64,000 bases of DNA from Patiria pectinifera (Eukaryota; Echinodermata; Asteroidea; Valvatida; Asterinidae): contig CM057142.1 of assembly GCA_029964075.1 (NCBI GenBank), positions 37,388,392 through 37,452,391 of the forward strand, written 5' to 3'. Below, one piece after another: positions 59,193 through 64,000 of this stretch. The position numbers and the translations under genes are program-made. The first letter of the stretch is position 1. Every line of letters begins with the position of its first letter. A model generated the notes under the pieces. That model was not told the DNA's origin. It saw only the letters and a program-made list of their open reading frames with translations, and searched no databases.

Positions 59193-62100
59193 TTATCTAG
59201 TTGGAGTCAGAGTCACGGATGCAAGTCACTTGAATCGATCCTGGGCTAATTCACGAATCACCTGTAGCGAGTCAGTCTCCCAGTCACGAGTACGTTCCCG
59301 AGTCACACGTTATCTAGCAGAGTCAGAGCCACAGATACGAGTCACTTGAATCGATCCCTGGACAAATTCATGAACCACCTGGATCGAGTCAGGCTCCAAA
59401 TCACGAGTAAGTTCCCGAGTCAAACGTCATCTAGTTGGAGTCAAAGTAACAGATACGAGTCACTTGGATTAATCCTGGGTCAAGTCACGAATCATCTAGA
59501 TCGAGTCGGGCTCCAAGTCCTCTCTTTCTAAACAAAGAAAAGTGGACCTCTTATAATTCATGGAAAGCGGATCGTAACGCATTCTTTTCTCTCCTTTGTA
59601 TTTGGGTCAAATATGTTGTACCCGCCTCACAGATTCGATAGTAATGGATATCCAACGAAAATCGACATTGTGACTCTTTATTATCAATATTATTTGAGAG
59701 TTAAGCCTAATACATGCTCAGTGTAAATGGAATGTAATAGAATCGAGGACAGCTTAATATTGGCTTTGTTGCTTGCCAGAAATGTGAATCGAAAGATATA
59801 ACTAAAGTTTTCTTCAAATAAATTACAAAGATTGTAGATTTAAGACTTGATTTCATACACTGTCTTGAAAACGTACAATTAAGCGTTTAACATCAAATCT
59901 ATTAGGAGGAAATATAAAGGGATTAAATTCAACAACATTCAGAAACACTGTCTCTCAAATGTGTACACGTGTAAAGTCATTTCTTTGTTCTCGTGTACTA
60001 AAGTTTTCGAGTTTGAAAGTGAAAAGTTTTTAAAATGCTCTTTTTTTTAACCAGAATTAATTTCCTTGGCTGAAATTCGGACTTAATATCCCTTTTCTAA
60101 AACTCTTCCATTTGCGACGGATCAACCCACCTTGGAAATTCTTTGTTTTTGAGTCAAATCCATATATATATATATTTCGTGAAAACCTTGTGGAGACCTA
60201 TTCATCTATAGAAATTGCCTTGTGGAGACCTTTACAATGTTTTGTTCCCTATTGTGTGCGTGTCTCCACAAGGATACAAATTTAAGCACAGTGAAACGAG
60301 ACTGCGGCTGTTTGAATGAGTATTGTTAGAGAACAGCCTCACATAAATACTTTCAGCTGAATAAATGTGTACATGTGTGTCTAATCACCGGGTCATGTCG
60401 CCGCTGACTTTTTACAACTCTGGTAACTATTTAACTCAGTATGGAATATATTAGAATATTCATCCGTGGCACGATGAGAGTTTGGCATGGAATCAGAAAG
60501 AAAACTCAAGATTTACTGAAAATGGTTTATGATGTTTATAACTTGTACATATCTTTGTGTTACCCAACTTTTTATGAGAAATCGAACTGCAAGTTTGAAG
60601 TGTACACATTTTTTTTTTATTTTTTTTTTTTATTCGACAGAGGCCACCTGATTAATTAAAGTCGGCATTAAATGTATTAAACTCCTTTGGACAGTACACC
60701 AAAATTGAAGCCAGTCCTTTTGGTGCGATAACTGCGCATATCATGTTTACCTGTGGCTTCACTTCATAAGTTATATAATATAATACTTATATCAGATATT
60801 TAATATTGATGATTCCAAATTTGTTTTCTGAAACATTTACTGTTAAAGTTCCACACTTACTGTGAAAATAACCAATTGAGTTGTCTAATTGCATCTTGTG
60901 TCACTGGATTGTCTCATTTTTACTTCAGAACAAGTCATATTTTGTTGGGTTAACACCAGGTTTTGTTAGAAATCGATATTGAAGAGAAGTTGACATTGAT
61001 TTTTTTAAGCTGTTACAAGTTATGAAGAATCTACAAAGATTTCAAGGGAGCTGTGTCAGAGTTGAAAGTTATGCTTTCTTGGAAACTGATTAAAACAAAA
61101 ACACTGTGTCTATATATATCGCAATATTCTGTAAGCCTTGCTACTTACACGTATTGAACATGATATTATATTTATCATATATCATGACTTGTCTGATAGT
61201 GATCATTTTTTTTTCATTCACACAAGTTTTAATATTTGTTTTATCAATCGCTTAACTCGATCCATATTCAAAGTTATTAAGGGGACGAATGATGATGATA
61301 ACTAAAATAATAAGAAGCACAATCCAAGTGAAAGTTGAGTCATGATTGATGAGTCTGTAGATCATCCAACATGGCTCAGCAAGGTTAGATGCTGTGTGAT
61401 GCATGGAGAATATTTGCACTTAGTGTTTTAACTACGAAATACTGGGTTTATTGAGTTTAAATTCCGGTAACATGTATTGCCGAGAAACATTAGAGACGAG
61501 TATTTTTGACAGGTCTGATTAATTGTTGTAATCGATTTTAATTGTGGGAAATATTTGTTCATTTTCCCCTTATATCGGACACGAATAGCAAAGTGTAAAA
61601 AGGATCAATCCAGTTTAATACTGAAAATCATTAAATACAGTTGATTTTAATTTGATAGCAATCTCCCGAGCGTGATTGTCAGTGCAGGAGTTATTGTAAC
61701 AACAGTTTAATTATCTTTTAATCAGTTGATGGACATATGTTTGAGGTACGAAATAAAGTTGTAATAAATAAATATTTTGTATCCACTCTTGTTATCATGC
61801 TAATTTATACAGTATTTGGTTGATGAAAGTGGGGCTGTTTGAACCTTGTGTAAGAAAGTATTTGTTGTGTTGATTTCTGGTTAAAAATAAAATTCGTCAT
61901 CGTCAAGTCCGGGTGACCAACCATTATTGCAGCACGAATACAGTGGAAACACTAGCAATAGCAGTAGACTTTCTAAAATAAAGTGTGCTCTCTTCAACGC
62001 TTTACGACGAAATGATGAATACGGTTTGAAATGGTGTAGTTTTGTTTTGATCCACCCCTCCTACAACCAATCAAATAAGGCGCGCGGTTGCTAAACAACC

Positions 62101-62492
62101 ATCCGTCCAATCACTGCTTTAGCTATTAAAAACAATGATGTCATCGTTGAGACATGTCCAGACTTGTCCAGACTTGCCCGGACTTGCCCGCACTTGTCCG
62201 CGCATGCGCAGTGCTAACGCACGCCATATACACATCCAAAACATAAACAATAAAAAGAAACAGAAAAAATGTGTGGCGTAAATCACACCCCGTTTTGTGT
62301 GGTGGAGGTGGAGGGAATTGTGGAGGGAGTGAATTGCGCATGCGCAGCATCAACTCGTGACGTCATCCAGTCACGCCCACATTCTGTGACGTCATCCTAT
62401 GACGTCATTACGCATGCGCAATTCACTCCCTCCACAATTCCCTCCACCTCCACCACACAAAACGGGGTGTGATTTACGCCGCACCTACTACT
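59193..62492 (-). repeat. Polinton right terminal inverted arm (3300 bp)
   Basis: Inverted copy of the left arm, diverging at its inner edge immediately after TTATCTAG. High similarity, by eye, between arms implies recent insertion or continued gene conversion. Confidence 0.92.
62275..62480. repeat. Terminal palindrome, right tip
   Basis: Same structure as 49732-49937, with TGACGTCA sites between inverted GGCGTAAATCACACCCCG blocks. Confidence 0.85.
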
Positions 62493-62639
62493 CTGATTGC
62501 TTGATGTATCATGCTTTACCTAAGTTACAATTTTAGAGGTGGGAGGAAAAGCCCAGAAGAATATTCTGGAGAAAACCCACGGAATCAGGATTACTTGACT
62601 AATCCTAACGAAAATTCCTTTTTCCTTAATCCTACACCA

Positions 62640-63850
62640 AAAACAAAAATCCATGAAATAGTTTAACTCTGTCATAACCAATATGAGTGATCCCCTAGTG
62701 ATCCCCATTTTGAAAAAATCTCTCTATCTAAAGGGTTTTTCCCAGATAAATTGAAAATTTTCAAAGTCACTCCTACATTTAAAAAAGAAGACCCTGCTGA
62801 GCTTTGAAATCATATACCAATTTAAGTACTCTCCTGTTTTTCCTACATTCTTGAAAAAGTTTCGTACAAAAGGAGACAGTAAAATGATAATCAATATGGT
62901 TTTCGATCTAGTTTCTCCACTTCAATGGGACTTATTGACGTAGAAGATAAATAGCCAAAACCTTTGATAAGAATGCCTTTTCAATTGGTATTTTCTTAGA
63001 TTTATCAAAAGCTTTTGATACCATAAACCATGGTATCTGCGGGGTTGCCCATGACTGGTTTGCAGGTTATTTGAATAATCGTCAACAGTGTGCAAGTTTT
63101 AACTATTGCCTGTCTGATTTAAAAATCTCAGTTAAAAATTTCATGCGGAGTACCCCCAGGGCTCTCAGCTAGGACCTTTGCTCTTTTTAATCTACATTAA
63201 TGATATTTCAACGACATCTAAATTGTTGTCCTTTATATTATATGCTGATGACATTAGTTTATTCTATGGTAACAAAGATCTTATTTCCCTCTTTAATAAT
63301 GTCAACAATGGACTGATCAGTAGGTAATTGGTTAAAAGCTAACCGTTTATCTCTTAACCTAACTAAATGTAATTATATGATCTTCAGTAACAGGGACAAA
63401 CAGAATAATTCATCAAACTTAAATATTTTATTGGATAACACAACTGTCAAGAAGGTAGATCAGTTCAGATGTTTAGGTATTATCAATGATGACAGATTGA
63501 TATGGACATATCACATCGATGAGATTGTAAATAAAGTATCTAAGAGTATTGGAGTTATCAACATATTATGTTGTTTCCGTTTAGGTATTAAATAAAGAAG
63601 TATTAATGAACTATATGGAGATATAGTTCATTAATACTTCTTTATTTTTCTTACTGTAACATTGTTTGTGAAAATACATTCCGTACGAATTTAGATAAAC
63701 TAATAAAATTGCAGAAAAAAAGTTGTTCGCATTATTACCAATTCACCATATAGGGCCCACAGTCAACCACTCTTACATGAGCTAAAATATAACAAACCTA
63801 AATAAAAAAGCATAACAAACCTAAATAAATACCAACAAGCACTATTTGTG
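62640..63850 (+). pseudogene. Decayed non-LTR (LINE) reverse transcriptase
   Basis: Plus-strand fragments in changing frames: NQYGFR, IFLDLSKAFDTINH (motif A), GVPQGS-x-LGP-LLFLIYIND (motif B region), FILYADDISLF (catalytic YADD), WLKANRLSLN, then 63377-63595 open with KVDQFRCLGI and, later, KVVRIIT. This order is that of jockey/CR1/Rex-type LINE RTs. Many stops; an insertion-like hairpin at 63590-63647 interrupts it. It begins about 150 bp right of the Polinton's target duplication. Confidence 0.82.
63590..63647. repeat. Perfect hairpin within the LINE
   Basis: AAATAAAGAAGTATTAATGA pairs with its exact complement around ACTATATGGAGATATAGT. Confidence 0.85.
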
Positions 63851-64000
63851 TACATGTTTATGAATAGTTTACTGCCCATTTTCTATTCAAACATGTTTGT
63901 ACTTGTATAGCTAAAACACTCTCGTGGGGGGGGGGGGGTCCACCAACTTACATTTCCACATGTCGCAACAAAGAACATCTGCCTTTCAATACAACATTAA

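Larger units (their letters stand above)
49720..62492. mobile_element. Polinton/Maverick deletion derivative with giant inverted arms
   Basis: Begins AGTAGTAGGTGCGG and ends with its complement; flanked by CTGATT at 49714-49719 and 62493-62498. AGT...ACT termini and a 6-bp duplication are the hallmark of Polintons. Total 12773 bp. Interior remnants: packaging-ATPase fragment and DNA polymerase B C-terminus, both minus strand. Integrase, protease and capsid genes are not seen. Known Polintons are generally 15-20 kb with shorter TIRs, so this copy lost most genes and carries unusually long arms. Confidence 0.88.

Overview
This is intron-rich, repeat-dense animal DNA. Genes have GT/AG introns, no bacterial operon logic is present, and the mobile elements are of animal types: Polinton/Maverick, Ty3/gypsy, LINE, tRNA-derived SINE, hAT and Tc1-like MITEs. 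An ATPase-core kinesin-3 of the KIF28/KLP-6 type together with a vertebrate-like ribokinase, and a SINE and MITE load typical of marine invertebrates, suggest a marine invertebrate, plausibly a deuterostome such as an echinoderm, hemichordate or cephalochordate. The species cannot be fixed from the sequence alone.

Layout. (1) 313-23977, minus strand: a KIF28-like kinesin. I could place 17 coding exons with fully consistent splice phases (794 codons plus 2 nt); the C-terminal exons lie off the left edge. Its introns are full of foldback elements and MITEs. (2) 23978-24740: a 763-bp interval between two divergent start codons, likely a shared promoter region. (3) 24741-36907, plus strand: a complete ribokinase gene (RBKS) in eight exons, 314 aa. 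(4) 37100-42200: fold-back MITEs, a hAT-like insertion built of 15-bp inverted repeats, short TTAGGG tracts, and two neighbouring 21-bp-period arrays of palindromes. (5) 42230-46915, minus strand: a decayed Ty3/gypsy retrotransposon (gag-like, zinc knuckle, protease-like, RT, RNase H, start of integrase) with a probable LTR that itself carries a LINE tail and a hAT MITE. (6) 47126-47324, plus strand: one exon that looks like the first exon of an SLC16/MCT-type transporter; no further exon is seen up to 64000. (7) 47608-49674: a TIR element split by a solo LTR. (8) 49720-62492: a deletion derivative of a Polinton/Maverick, with AGT...ACT termini, a 6-bp target duplication CTGATT, and inverted arms of about 3.3 kb. 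Only a packaging-ATPase fragment and a protein-primed DNA polymerase C-terminus remain inside. (9) 62640-63850: a decayed non-LTR reverse transcriptase.

Ribokinase and the kinesin share a promoter interval but have no known functional link. The right third of the window is essentially layered transposon insertions, several of which can be ordered in time because their target-site duplications or an uninterrupted sister copy are visible.
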